This document shows positions 32,664-42,330 of a stretch of DNA of 64,000 bases, in pieces. The stretch is taken from the NCBI RefSeq assembly GCF_039526245.1, contig NZ_BAAAIV010000004.1:124001-188000 (forward strand). The letters are read 5' to 3'. The notes beneath the pieces are model-generated. The model saw nothing but the letters and a program-made list of their open reading frames with translations, was not told the origin of the DNA and ran no database searches. Position 1 is the stretch's first letter; the number at the start of each line of letters is the position of its first letter. The position numbers were made by a program, and so were the translations under genes. This DNA comes from Arthrobacter_H rhombi. GTDB taxonomy: Bacteria; Actinomycetota; Actinomycetes; Actinomycetales; Micrococcaceae.

Positions 32664-32980
32664 TACTTGGCTTCCTCAGTTGCTTCGTCCGACTCGGACT
32701 TCTTCGAGGACTTCTTGGCCTTCTTCTCGGCCTTGTCGTCTTCGACCGGGGCGGTGACCTCCGGGCGGATGCCCAGTTCGCGCTCACGCAGCACCGTGTA
32801 GATGCGGGCGATGTCACGCTTGACCGACTTCAGACGGCCATGCGACTCGAGCTGACCGGTGGCGGACTGGAAGCGCAGGTTGAACAGCTCTTCCTTGGCC
32901 TTCTTCAGCTCCTCAACCAGACGGGCGTTATCAAGACCGTCCAGCTGTTCGGTGGCGAGATCCTTGGATCCAATTGCCAT
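32663..32980 (-). CDS. rpmC: 50S ribosomal protein L29 with long acidic/basic tail
   Basis: A protein at the tunnel exit that docks targeting factors. Residues 1-70 are normal L29: LDNARLVEELKKAKEELFNLRFQ and GRLKSVKRDIARIYTVLRERE. A tail of about 35 residues (VTAPVEDDKAEKKAKKSSKK and onward) is mixed-charge and probably disordered; E. coli L29 has only 63 residues. Confidence 0.95.
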   Translation of the reverse strand: MAIGSKDLATEQLDGLDNARLVEELKKAKEELFNLRFQSATGQLESHGRLKSVKRDIARIYTVLRERELGIRPEVTAPVEDDKAEKKAKKSSKKSESDEATEEAK

Positions 32981-32982
32981 TC

Positions 32983-33399
32983 CTATTCACCACCCTCACG
33001 ACGCACGATGCGTGCCTTCAGCGGCAGCTTGTGGATCGCCAGGCGCAGGGCCTCGCGAGCTACCTCATCGGTAACACCGGAGAGTTCGAAGAGAACCCGA
33101 CCCGGCTTGACGTTTGCAACCCACCACTCCGGCGAACCCTTACCGGAACCCATACGGGTTTCGGCAGGCTTCTTGGTCAGCGGGCGGTCCGGATAAATGT
33201 TGATCCAGACCTTGCCGCCACGCTTGATGTGGCGGGTCATGGCGATACGGGCTGCTTCGATCTGACGGTTGGTCACGTAGGCCGGGGTAAGGGCCTGGAT
33301 TCCGTAGTCACCGAAGGAGACCGTGGTGCCGCCGCTTGCAGTACCCGTACGGGACGGGTGGTGCTGCTTGCGGAACTTCACTCGGCGTGGGATAAGCAT
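32983..33399 (-). CDS. rplP: 50S ribosomal protein L16
   Basis: A large-subunit protein near the A-site tRNA elbow, 138 residues: MLIPRRVKFRKQHHPSRTG, FGDYGIQALTPAYVTNRQIE and RMGSGKGSPEWWVANVKPGR. The ATG is directly adjacent to the rpsC stop. Confidence 0.97.
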   Translation of the reverse strand: MLIPRRVKFRKQHHPSRTGTASGGTTVSFGDYGIQALTPAYVTNRQIEAARIAMTRHIKRGGKVWINIYPDRPLTKKPAETRMGSGKGSPEWWVANVKPGRVLFELSGVTDEVAREALRLAIHKLPLKARIVRREGGE

Positions 33400-34218
33400 T
33401 TAAGCCTGTCCTCCTTCTGCGGCCGCCGGAGCCTGGGCTGCCGGGGCAGCCCCGGTTGCCGGAGCACCGGTATTGCGGTCGTTACGACGACGGCGGTCGC
33501 CACCGGCAGCGGGACGCCCACCGGGGCGCTCGCCACGGCCACGAGCCGGAGCCGCGGCGTTCTGTGCAGCAAGTTCCTTGCTGGTCAGGTCGCCCTTGTA
33601 GATCCAGACCTTCACGCCGATACGGCCGAAGGTGGTCTTGGCCTCGAACTTGCCGTAATCGATGTTCGCCCGCAGGGTGTGCAGTGGCACACGGCCCTCG
33701 CGGTAGAACTCCTTACGGGACATTTCTGCCCCGCCCAGACGACCGGCGCACTGGACACGGATGCCCTTGGCTCCGGCGCGCATGGCGGACTGCATGGCCT
33801 TCTTCATCGCGCGGCGGAAAGCCACGCGGGAAGCAAGCTGCTCGGCGATGCCCTGGGCAACCAGCTGAGCTTCGATCTCGGGGTTCTTGACCTCGAGGAT
33901 GTTCAGCTGCACCTGCTTGGACGTGAGCTTCTCAAGCTCGCCACGGATGCGATCGGCTTCGGCGCCGCGGCGACCGATGACGATGCCCGGGCGGGCAGTG
34001 TGGATGTCAACGCGGACACGATCGCGGGTGCGCTCGATCTCCACCTTGGCGATGCCGGCGCGTTCCATGCCAGTGGTCATCAGCTCGCGGATCTTGATGT
34101 CCTCGCGGACGAAATCCTTGTAGCGCTGACCGGGCTTGTTGCTGTCGGCGTACCAGTGCGAAATGTGATCAGTGGTGATACCGAGTCGGAACCCATTCGG
34201 GTTGATCTTCTGTCCCAT
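33400..34218 (-). CDS. rpsC: 30S ribosomal protein S3
   Basis: Lines the mRNA entry channel. The 272-residue protein starts MGQKINPNGFRLGITTDH. It has the KH-domain PGIVIGRRGAEADRIRGEL and RMGRVPLHT-like EFYREGRVPLHTLRANIDYG. The C-terminal 50 residues (after about 215) are Arg/Gly/Ala/Pro-rich and longer than in E. coli. Confidence 0.97.
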   Translation of the reverse strand: MGQKINPNGFRLGITTDHISHWYADSNKPGQRYKDFVREDIKIRELMTTGMERAGIAKVEIERTRDRVRVDIHTARPGIVIGRRGAEADRIRGELEKLTSKQVQLNILEVKNPEIEAQLVAQGIAEQLASRVAFRRAMKKAMQSAMRAGAKGIRVQCAGRLGGAEMSRKEFYREGRVPLHTLRANIDYGKFEAKTTFGRIGVKVWIYKGDLTSKELAAQNAAAPARGRGERPGGRPAAGGDRRRRNDRNTGAPATGAAPAAQAPAAAEGGQA

Positions 34219-34584
34219 TTACTTTTCCCCACCCTTCTCCGGGGTTGAAACAACCACGGTGATGTGGCTGGTGCGCTTATTGATGCGGTAAGCGCGACCT
34301 TGGGCACGCGGCTGGAACCGCTTCATCGTTGCACCTTCGTCGACGAAGGCTTCGCTGATGAACAGCTCGTCCTCGTTGAATCCGACACCGTCACGATCTG
34401 CGGCGACACGGGCATTTGCCACGGCCGACGCTACTACCTTGAATACCGGCTCCGAAGCTGCCTGTTGGGCAAACTTCAGAATCGCCAGAGCCTCATTCGC
34501 CTGCTTGCCACGAACAAGGTCGACGACGCGCCGGGCCTTCATAGGCGTTACGCGGATATGGCGCGCAATTGCCTTGGCTTCCAT
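34219..34584 (-). CDS. rplV: 50S ribosomal protein L22
   Basis: Its beta-hairpin forms part of the exit-tunnel constriction. It has 121 residues: AKAIARHIRVTPMKARRVVDL, VASAVANARVAADRDGV and RAQGRAYRINKRTSHITVVV. The ATG at 34584 fits the family; open codons upstream are not L22-like. Confidence 0.96.
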   Translation of the reverse strand: MEAKAIARHIRVTPMKARRVVDLVRGKQANEALAILKFAQQAASEPVFKVVASAVANARVAADRDGVGFNEDELFISEAFVDEGATMKRFQPRAQGRAYRINKRTSHITVVVSTPEKGGEK

Positions 34585-34640
34585 TGCTTTCCTTCTCTCG
34601 TCTATCGAAGAAGTGCTAAGCACTCACTAACCCTTGCGGG

Positions 34641-34922
34641 TTAGCGGCGCTTGCCCTTCTTGTCGTCCTTCACGTGGCCGCGGAAAGTCCGCGTGGGAGC
34701 GAATTCGCCGAGCTTGTGCCCGACCATCGACTCGGTGACAAACACCGGAATGTGCTTGCGTCCGTCGTGCACGGCGATCGTGTGCCCGAGCATGTCGGGG
34801 ACGATCATCGAACGGCGGGACCACGTCTTGATGACGTTCTTGGTGCCCTTTTCGTTCTCAGCAGCAACCTTGACATACAGGTGCTGATCGACGAAGGGGC
34901 CTTTCTTCAGGCTGCGTGGCAT
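34641..34922 (-). CDS. rpsS: 30S ribosomal protein S19
   Basis: A head protein of the small subunit, 93 residues: MPRSLKKGPFVDQHLYVKV, KTWSRRSMIVPDMLGHTIAV and VTESMVGHKLGEFAPTRTFR. Standard place between rplB and rplV. Confidence 0.97.
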   Translation of the reverse strand: MPRSLKKGPFVDQHLYVKVAAENEKGTKNVIKTWSRRSMIVPDMLGHTIAVHDGRKHIPVFVTESMVGHKLGEFAPTRTFRGHVKDDKKGKRR

Positions 34923-34934
34923 GTTTCCAGGCTC

Positions 34935-35774
<840 letters not shown>

Positions 35775-35803
35775 GTTTTATTCCTCGTTAAAGTGGTCTC
35801 CGC

Positions 35804-36109
35804 TTAAGAAAGCGGACCGCCGAAGATGTCGATCGTGCCTTCTTTAAGGGAGACGATCGCACGCTTGGTAGCCTTGCGAGCTCCCCATCCGAAGCGGGTG
35901 CGCTTGCGCTTACCGGCACGGTTGAGTGTGTTGACGGAGTCAACCTTGACGGAGAAGATGCTCTCCACCGCCAGCTTGATTTCCGTCTTATTCGAGCGTG
36001 GGTCGACCAGGAAGGTGTACTTACCTTCGTCGATCAGTCCGTAGCTCTTTTCCGAAACGACCGGCGCCAGGATGACGTCGTGCGGGGACTTGGAGAAGGT
36101 GGCGCTCAC
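35804..36109 (-). CDS. rplW: 50S ribosomal protein L23
   Basis: An exit-tunnel rim protein that docks trigger factor and SRP, 101 residues: HDVILAPVVSEKSYGLIDEG, TEIKLAVESIFSVKVDSVNT and KRTRFGWGARKATKRAIVSL. The GTG start overlaps the rplD stop (GTGA). Confidence 0.96.
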   Translation of the reverse strand: MSATFSKSPHDVILAPVVSEKSYGLIDEGKYTFLVDPRSNKTEIKLAVESIFSVKVDSVNTLNRAGKRKRTRFGWGARKATKRAIVSLKEGTIDIFGGPLS

Positions 36110-36711
36110 TTGGCGTCCTCCTTGGTGACCAGGGCATCGAATGCGGCCTTGGTGAAGACCACGTCATCGGCGACCAGAACATCGTAGGTGTTCAGCTGGT
36201 CGACGTAGAGAGCGTGGACGTTCACGAGGTTGCGCACGGAAAGTGCTACAACATCGTTGGCGCGGTCGATGACTACGAGCAGATTCTTGCGCTCGGTGAG
36301 AGCGCGCAGTGAAGCCAGCGCTTCCTTGGTTGACGGCGTGGTGCCGGAAACCAGGTTCTCGATCACGTGGACGCGATCGTGGCGTGCCCGGTCCGAGAGG
36401 GCTCCGCGCAGGGCGGCTGCCTTCATCTTCTTGGGAGTGCGCTGCGAGTAGTCGCGCGGCGTCGGTCCGTGGACCACGCCACCGCCGGTCATGTGCGGGG
36501 CACGGATGGAACCCTGACGGGCTCGGCCGGTGCCCTTCTGCTTGAACGGCTTGCGACCTGCACCCGAAACCTCGGCGCGGGTCTTGGTCTTGTGCGTACC
36601 CTGACGGGCGGCAGCAAGCTGGCCCACGACGACCTGGTGCAGCAGCGGAACGTTGGTCTGAACATCGAAGATCGCGGCAGGAAGCTCGACCTTCAGTGCG
36701 GTGTTAGCCAT
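36106..36711 (-). CDS. rplD: 50S ribosomal protein L4
   Basis: Part of the exit-tunnel constriction and, in E. coli, the S10-operon repressor. The 201-residue protein has AARQGTHKTKTRAEVSGAGR, GTGRARQGSIRAPHMTGGGV and RDYSQRTPKKMKAAALRGAL. The E. coli-style leader it would bind was not recognised upstream of rpsJ. Confidence 0.96.
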   Translation of the reverse strand: MANTALKVELPAAIFDVQTNVPLLHQVVVGQLAAARQGTHKTKTRAEVSGAGRKPFKQKGTGRARQGSIRAPHMTGGGVVHGPTPRDYSQRTPKKMKAAALRGALSDRARHDRVHVIENLVSGTTPSTKEALASLRALTERKNLLVVIDRANDVVALSVRNLVNVHALYVDQLNTYDVLVADDVVFTKAAFDALVTKEDAK

Positions 36712-36715
36712 TTGC

Positions 36716-37366
36716 TTATGCTCCCTTCACGGCGGTGCGCACGAGGACGACACGGCCGCGGGCGCCGGGAACGGCACCCTTGATCAGCAGGAGGTTCTTC
36801 TCGGCGTCCACTGCATGAACCGTAAGGTTCATCGTGGTCACGCGCTCGGCGCCCATGCGGCCAGCCATGCGCTGGCCCTGGAAAACGCGTCCGGGGGTGG
36901 AGGCTCCGCCGATGGAACCGGGCTTGCGGTGGTTCTTGTGGGCACCGTGAGATGCACCGACACCGGAGAAGCCGTGACGCTTCATGACACCGGCGAATCC
37001 CTTGCCCTTGGACTTGCCCACGACGTCGACCTTCTGGCCGGCCTCGAAGACCTCCGCGGACAGTTCCTGGCCCAGGTTGTATGCGTCGGCATCCGCGGTG
37101 CGCAGCTCGACCACGTGGCGGCGGGGGGTGACCCCTGCGGCCTCGAAGTGGCCGGCAAGCGGCTTGGTGACCTTGCGCGGGTCGATCTGGCCGTAGCCGA
37201 TCTGCACGGCTGCATAGCCGTCCCGTTCCGCATTGCGGAGCTGGGTCACAACGTTGGAATCTACCTGCACGACAGTGACGGGGATGAGGTTGTGGTTCTC
37301 ATCCCAGACCTGGGTCATGCCGAGCTTCGTGCCCAGCAGGCCCTTTACATTACGGGTTGCGGTCAT
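36716..37366 (-). CDS. rplC: 50S ribosomal protein L3
   Basis: An assembly-initiating large-subunit protein, 216 residues. It starts RNVKGLLGTKLGMTQVWDEN. GKGFAGVMKRHGFSGVGASH and the loop PGSIGGASTPGRVFQGQRMA reach the peptidyl-transferase centre. The residues targeted in linezolid/tiamulin resistance look ordinary. Confidence 0.97.
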   Translation of the reverse strand: MTATRNVKGLLGTKLGMTQVWDENHNLIPVTVVQVDSNVVTQLRNAERDGYAAVQIGYGQIDPRKVTKPLAGHFEAAGVTPRRHVVELRTADADAYNLGQELSAEVFEAGQKVDVVGKSKGKGFAGVMKRHGFSGVGASHGAHKNHRKPGSIGGASTPGRVFQGQRMAGRMGAERVTTMNLTVHAVDAEKNLLLIKGAVPGARGRVVLVRTAVKGA

Positions 37367-37384
37367 AGTTTCTCAGCACCTCCC

Positions 37385-37693
37385 CTAAAGCTTGATTTCG
37401 ATGTTGACGTCCGCCGGCAGGTCGAGACGCATCAGCGAATCAACAGCCTTCGGGGTCGGATCGACGATGTCGATCAGACGCTTGTGCGTGCGCATTTCGA
37501 AGTGCTCACGGCTATCCTTGTACTTGTGGGGCGAACGGATAACGCAGTACACGTTCTTCTCCGTCGGCAGCGGCACGGGGCCGACTACGGTTGCGCCTGC
37601 GCGCGTGACCGTCTCAACGATCTTCCGGGCAGAAACGTCAATGACCTCGTGGTCATACGACTTCAGCCGGATGCGGATTTTTTGTCCCGCCAT
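37385..37693 (-). CDS. rpsJ: 30S ribosomal protein S10
   Basis: A head protein and NusB/NusG partner in antitermination, 102 residues. MAGQKIRIRLKSYDHEVIDV, VGPVPLPTEKNVYCVIRSPH and FEMRTHKRLIDIVDPTPKAV are unmistakable. ATG at 37693; the open codons before it include the ribosome site AAAGAGG. First gene of the S10 unit. Confidence 0.97.
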   Translation of the reverse strand: MAGQKIRIRLKSYDHEVIDVSARKIVETVTRAGATVVGPVPLPTEKNVYCVIRSPHKYKDSREHFEMRTHKRLIDIVDPTPKAVDSLMRLDLPADVNIEIKL

Positions 37694-38167
37694 GGCGTCA
37701 TGCCTCTTTCTAAGTAGCACTCTCTGTACAGTTACTGTGCACTAACGGGCCCTTGCGGACCGGCACACTTCGCGCGGACTGAATCCGGGCAATCCCGGGT
37801 TCCTCACCCCGCCGAAGCTCCGACCCCCGCGGTCGGGCGTGTCGCCTAGTTCCGGCTACACGACCGTCAAGAATGGGGGCGGGTCATATTTGGACCTCGG
37901 TGCTTCACTCGTATCCGCCCCCGCCCCGGGCATTATCCCGGGCGGGACGCAATCTCTGTCGAAACCGGCCCTGGCTCCGGTATCGGCGAACCGATCGGCG
38001 AGCACAAGGCACAAAGAGGTGCTTGAACAACTTATCCAGTGTGGCAGATCAGGAGACCATTTGCCAATCCACGGAGTTGGCTCGTGGCCAAGGACACATG
38101 TTCAGCGGCCACTCCCCCGTCGGGCGCAGCAGCCAACGCTACGCATCACCATCCCACCCCACGGCAC
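37694..38167 (-). promoter_or_regulatory. S10 operon promoter region
   Basis: A gap of 474 bases without a gene between rpsJ and the tuf terminator. On the minus strand TTGACG (37865-37870), a 16-base spacer and a weak TAGGCG (37843-37848) could be the promoter, giving a leader of about 140 bases. No Rfam-like leader is recognised. The remainder up to the tuf terminator shows nothing I can name. Confidence 0.45.
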
Positions 38168-38203
38168 GAAAAGGCCCCGCCGATTGAACGACGGGGCCTT
38201 TTC
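38168..38203 (-). terminator. intrinsic terminator of tuf
   Basis: GAAAAGGCCCCG arms around a six-base loop with one internal mismatch, ending in CCTTTTC on the minus strand, about 35 bases past the tuf stop. Confidence 0.85.
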
Positions 38204-38236
38204 CAACCAGACGGTCAGATCATGAGGTAGTGGAGA

Positions 38237-39427
38237 CTACTTGGTGATCTTGGTGACGCGTCCCGAGCCAACGGTGCGGCCACCCTCACGGATGGCGAAG
38301 CCGAGGCCCTCTTCCATGGCGATGGGCTGGATCAGCACAACGCTCATTTCGGTGTTGTCGCCGGGCATGACCATCTCGGTGCCCTCGGGCAGGGTGATGA
38401 CGCCGGTAACATCCGTGGTGCGGAAGTAGAACTGCGGGCGGTAGTTCGAGTAGAACGGGTTGTGACGTCCGCCTTCGTCCTTGGACAGGATGTAGACGTT
38501 GCCCTCGAACTCGGTGTGCGGGGTGATCGAACCCGGCTTGACGACAACCTGGCCGCGCTCGACATCTTCGCGCTTGATGCCGCGGAGCAGCAGGCCACAG
38601 TTCTCGCCCGCCCATGCCTCGTCGAGCTGCTTGTGGAACATCTCGATACCGGTCACCGTGGTCTTCTGGACCGGGCGGATGCCGACGATCTCGACCTCGG
38701 AGTTGATACCCAGGGTGCCACGCTCGGCGCGGCCGGTGACGACGGTGCCACGACCGGTGATCGTGAAGACGTCCTCGATCGGCATCAGGAACGGCTTGTC
38801 CTTATCGCGGACCGGGTCCGGGATGAACTCGTCGACTGCTTCCATCAGTTCCTCGACGGACTTGACCCACTTGGGATCGCCTTCCAGGGCCTTCAGGCCC
38901 GAAACGCGGATCACCGGGGCGTTGTCGCCATCGAATTCCTGCGAGGACAGAAGTTCGCGAACTTCCATCTCCACGAGGTCAAGGAGCTCTTCGTCCTCGA
39001 CCATATCGGACTTGTTCAGGGCCACCAGCAGCGTCGGAACGCCAACCTGGCGGGCCAGCAGCACGTGCTCGCGCGTCTGGGCCATCGGACCATCGGTCGC
39101 GGCGACCACGAGGATCGCGCCGTCCATCTGGGCGGCACCGGTGATCATGTTCTTGATGTAGTCAGCGTGACCCGGAGCATCGACGTGCGCGTAGTGGCGC
39201 TTTTCCGTCTGGTACTCGATGTGGGAGATATTGATCGTGATGCCGCGCTGGCGCTCTTCCGGGGCGGAGTCAATCGCCGAGAAATCACGCTGCTCGTTCA
39301 GATCGGGGTACTTGTCAGCAAGCACCTTCGAAATGGCAGCCGTCAACGTGGTCTTTCCATGGTCAACGTGACCGATGGTGCCGATGTTAACGTGCGGCTT
39401 AGTCCGCTCGAACTTTGCCTTCGCCAC
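38237..39427 (-). CDS. tuf: elongation factor Tu
   Basis: Carries aminoacyl-tRNA to the ribosome, GTP-dependent. The 396-residue protein has IGTIGHVDHGKTTLTAAI (P-loop), ERQRGITINISHIEY (switch I), HVDAPGHADYIKNMITGAAQ (switch II) and LNKSDMV (GTP specificity). GTG start with AGGAGGAACCT. It has its own promoter 70 bases upstream besides possible read-through from fusA, and a terminator behind. Confidence 0.98.
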   Translation of the reverse strand: MAKAKFERTKPHVNIGTIGHVDHGKTTLTAAISKVLADKYPDLNEQRDFSAIDSAPEERQRGITINISHIEYQTEKRHYAHVDAPGHADYIKNMITGAAQMDGAILVVAATDGPMAQTREHVLLARQVGVPTLLVALNKSDMVEDEELLDLVEMEVRELLSSQEFDGDNAPVIRVSGLKALEGDPKWVKSVEELMEAVDEFIPDPVRDKDKPFLMPIEDVFTITGRGTVVTGRAERGTLGINSEVEIVGIRPVQKTTVTGIEMFHKQLDEAWAGENCGLLLRGIKREDVERGQVVVKPGSITPHTEFEGNVYILSKDEGGRHNPFYSNYRPQFYFRTTDVTGVITLPEGTEMVMPGDNTEMSVVLIQPIAMEEGLGFAIREGGRTVGSGRVTKITK

Positions 39428-39496
39428 AGGTTCCTCCTAGAACGTATTTTCAGAAGACTTACCCCGCCTGCGCGGTTCGCAGGCGAATCTTGATTA

Positions 39497-39526
39497 AGTC
39501 TACTGTGGGCTTGTTTATTTCTTGAA
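39497..39526 (-). promoter_or_regulatory. separate promoter of tuf
   Basis: Minus strand: TTCAAG (39521-39526), 18-base AT-rich spacer, TAGACT (39497-39502). Start near 39491, about 65 bases before the tuf GTG. A second TAGACT at 39642-39647 lacks a good -35. Confidence 0.6.
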
Positions 39527-39578
39527 ATTGCGGTTTCCGTCCGGCTCCGCTAAGGGAACCCTTCGTTCGCCTGGGGAG

Positions 39579-39606
39579 GCCGGCCGGACATCCCTGCCCG
39601 GCCGGC
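39579..39606 (-). other. hairpin between fusA and tuf
   Basis: GCCGGCCGG and CCGGCCGGC arms around a ten-base loop, 55 bases after the fusA stop and upstream of the tuf promoter. No U-tract; a partial terminator or mRNA end stabiliser is possible. Confidence 0.5.
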
Positions 39607-39660
39607 AAACCCGGTGCCGCCTACCTTTCGGTCTGCGACGAGTCTAGATTCCTGAGGCGA

Positions 39661-41775
39661 TTACTCGCCGCGGGACTTCTGGATGATCTCCTCGGCAACA
39701 GCCTTGGGGACCTCGGCATAGCTTTCGAAAGTCATCGAGTACACGGCGCGACCCTGGGTCTTGGACCGCAGGTCGCCAATGTATCCGAACATTTCCGAGA
39801 GCGGAACGTTGGCCTTGATGACCTTCACGCCGGCGGCATCCTCCATGGACTGGATGGAACCGCGACGTGAATTCAGGTCACCGATGACATCGCCCATGTA
39901 CTCCTCGGGAGTACGCACCTCGACGGCCATCAGCGGTTCCAGGATGATCGGGTTGGCGCGACGTGCACCTTCCTTGAACACCTGGGATCCGGCGATCTTG
40001 AATGCCATTTCGGACGAGTCGACGTCGTGGTAAGCGCCGTCAAGCAGAATTGCCTTGACGCCGACCATCGGGTAACCGGCCAGCACGCCGAACTGCATGG
40101 CGGCCTGGATGCCGGCATCCACGGACGGGATGTACTCACGCGGGATACGGCCACCGGTGACGGCGTTCTTGAATTCGTAGAACACTCCATCAGAGGTATC
40201 CAGGGGCTCGAAGGCCATCTGGACCTTGGCGAACTGTCCCGAACCGCCGGTCTGCTTCTTGTGCGTGAAGTCGACCTTGTCGACGGCCTTCTTGATCGTC
40301 TCGCGGTAGGCAACCTGGGGCTTGCCCACGTTGGCCTCGACGCGGAACTCGCGCTTCATGCGGTCCACCAGGATATCCAGGTGGAGTTCGCCCATGCCGC
40401 CGATTTCCGTCTGGCCGGTGTCCTCGTTCAACGAAACGGTGAACGTGGGGTCCTCGGCAGAAAGCTTCTGGATGGCCGTGGAGAGCTTCTCCTGGTCACC
40501 CTTCGTCTTCGGCTCGATGGCCACGAAGATCACGGGATCCGGGAAGGACATCGACTCGAGCACGATCGGCGCGTCGACCGCAGCCAGGGTGTCACCGGTA
40601 GTGGTGTCCTTCAGGCCGATGGCGGCGTAGATGTGCCCGGCGTGTGCCTCATCCACCGGGTTCTCCTTGTTGGCGTGCATCTGGAAGAGCTTTCCGATGC
40701 GCTCCTTCTTGCCCTTGGTGGTATTCATCACCTGGAGGCCGGAAGATGCCTTGCCGGAGTAAACGCGGATGAAGGTCAGCTGCCCGAAGAACGGGTGCGT
40801 GGCGATCTTGAAAGCCAAAGCGGAGAACGGCTCGTCCTCGCTCGGCTTACGCGTCATTTCGATTTCCTCGTTGCGCGGGTCGTGCCCGATCATCGGGGGG
40901 ACGTCGAGCGGCGACGGCAGGTAGGAAACAACGGCGTCGAGCATCGGCTGGACACCGCGGTTCTTGAACGCGGAACCACAGAAGACCGGGTAGGCCTCCG
41001 AGTTCACGGTCATCTTGCGGATGCCGGCGACGAGTTCCTCGTTGGTGATTTCCTCACCCTCGAGGTACTTCTCCATCAGCTCGTCCGAGGACTCGGAAAC
41101 ATCCTCGATCAGCTTGGCGCGGTATTCCTCGGCCTTGGCCTGGAGATCCTCCGGGATTTCCCGGGTCTCGTAGGCCGCACCCATGGTCACGTCGCCCTTG
41201 GAGTCGCCGGGCCACACGAGGGCCTTCATCTTGATGAGGTCCACGACACCGACGAAGTCGTTCTCTGAACCAATCGGCAGCTGCATGACCAGCGGCCGGG
41301 CACCCAGGCGCTTCACGATCGTGTCGACCGTGTAGTAGAAGTCGGCTCCGAGCTTGTCCATCTTGTTGACGAAGCAGATGCGCGGAACGTCGTACTTGTC
41401 GGCCTGGCGCCAAACGGTCTCGGACTGCGGCTCCACGCCTTCCTTGCCGTCGAAGACGGCAACGGCGCCGTCGAGCACGCGCAATGCGCGCTCGACCTCG
41501 ACCGTGAAGTCAACGTGGCCCGGAGTATCGATGATGTTGATCTGGTTGTTGTCCCAGAAGGAGGTCACGGCGGCCGACGTGATCGTGATGCCGCGTTCCT
41601 TTTCCTGTTCCATCCAGTCAGTCGTCGATGCGCCGTCGTGCGTTTCGCCGATCTTGTGGTTCACACCCGTGTAGAAGAGGATGCGTTCCGTAGTAGTGGT
41701 CTTACCGGCATCAATGTGCGCCATGATGCCGATGTTGCGGACCTTCGTGAGGTCGGTGAGCACGTCCTGTGCCAC
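39661..41775 (-). CDS. fusA: elongation factor G
   Basis: GTPase that drives ribosomal translocation, 704 residues. NIGIMAHIDAGKTTTTERIL (P-loop), EKERGITITSAAVTSFW (switch I), IDTPGHVDFTVEVERALRVL (switch II) and FVNKMDKLGADF identify the G domain. Domains II-V are complete, with FGYIGDLRSKTQGRAVYSM near the end. GTG start with GGGAGACAAC. Follows rpsG after a hairpin. Confidence 0.98.
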   Translation of the reverse strand: MAQDVLTDLTKVRNIGIMAHIDAGKTTTTERILFYTGVNHKIGETHDGASTTDWMEQEKERGITITSAAVTSFWDNNQINIIDTPGHVDFTVEVERALRVLDGAVAVFDGKEGVEPQSETVWRQADKYDVPRICFVNKMDKLGADFYYTVDTIVKRLGARPLVMQLPIGSENDFVGVVDLIKMKALVWPGDSKGDVTMGAAYETREIPEDLQAKAEEYRAKLIEDVSESSDELMEKYLEGEEITNEELVAGIRKMTVNSEAYPVFCGSAFKNRGVQPMLDAVVSYLPSPLDVPPMIGHDPRNEEIEMTRKPSEDEPFSALAFKIATHPFFGQLTFIRVYSGKASSGLQVMNTTKGKKERIGKLFQMHANKENPVDEAHAGHIYAAIGLKDTTTGDTLAAVDAPIVLESMSFPDPVIFVAIEPKTKGDQEKLSTAIQKLSAEDPTFTVSLNEDTGQTEIGGMGELHLDILVDRMKREFRVEANVGKPQVAYRETIKKAVDKVDFTHKKQTGGSGQFAKVQMAFEPLDTSDGVFYEFKNAVTGGRIPREYIPSVDAGIQAAMQFGVLAGYPMVGVKAILLDGAYHDVDSSEMAFKIAGSQVFKEGARRANPIILEPLMAVEVRTPEEYMGDVIGDLNSRRGSIQSMEDAAGVKVIKANVPLSEMFGYIGDLRSKTQGRAVYSMTFESYAEVPKAVAEEIIQKSRGE

Positions 41776-41803
41776 GTTGTCTCCCTTTTTCTGTGGATTC
41801 CTA

Positions 41804-41848
41804 CACGACGGCGGGGAGGCACCTGAGGTGCCCCGCTCCGCCGTCGTG
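41804..41848 (-). other. intercistronic hairpin, rpsG-fusA
   Basis: An 11-base outer stem (CACGACGGCGG against CCGCCGTCGTG) and an inner GGCACC-TGA-GGTGCC stem, 12 bases after the rpsG stop. No U-tract. The outer arm resembles those after rpsK and rpoB. Confidence 0.65.
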
Positions 41849-41859
41849 CATGAGGCCGG

Positions 41860-42330
41860 TTACCAGCGGTAGTGGGCGAATGCCTTGTTGGATTCGGCCA
41901 TCTTGTGAGTGTCTTCGCGGCGCTTCACAGCGGCACCCAGACCGTTCGACGCGTCGAGGATCTCGTTCATGAGACGCTCGATCATCGTCTTCTCGCGGCG
42001 GGCCTTGGAGTAACCCACGAGCCAGCGCAGTGCCAGGGCGGTTGCGCGGCCCGGCTTGACCTCGATCGGCACCTGGTAGGTGGCGCCACCAACGCGGCGG
42101 GACTTGACCTCGATGGCCGGGCGGACATTGTCCATGGCCTTCTTGAGGGCAACTACCGGATCGGCGTTGGTCTTGGCTGCGACACCTTCAAGTGCACCGT
42201 AGACGATGCGCTCGGCGGTGGACTTCTTGCCGTCGACCAGAACCTTGTTGATCAGCTGGGTCACCAGGGGTGCACCGTGGACCGGATCGGAAACGAGGGG
42301 GCGCTTGGGCGCCGGACCCTTACGTGGCAT
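41860..42330 (-). CDS. rpsG: 30S ribosomal protein S7
   Basis: Primary organiser of the 16S 3' domain, 156 residues: MPRKGPAPKRPLVSDPVHG, LVTQLINKVLVDGKKSTAE and ALRWLVGYSKARREKTMIER. The start shares one base with the rpsL stop (TAATG). Confidence 0.97.
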   Translation of the reverse strand: MPRKGPAPKRPLVSDPVHGAPLVTQLINKVLVDGKKSTAERIVYGALEGVAAKTNADPVVALKKAMDNVRPAIEVKSRRVGGATYQVPIEVKPGRATALALRWLVGYSKARREKTMIERLMNEILDASNGLGAAVKRREDTHKMAESNKAFAHYRW

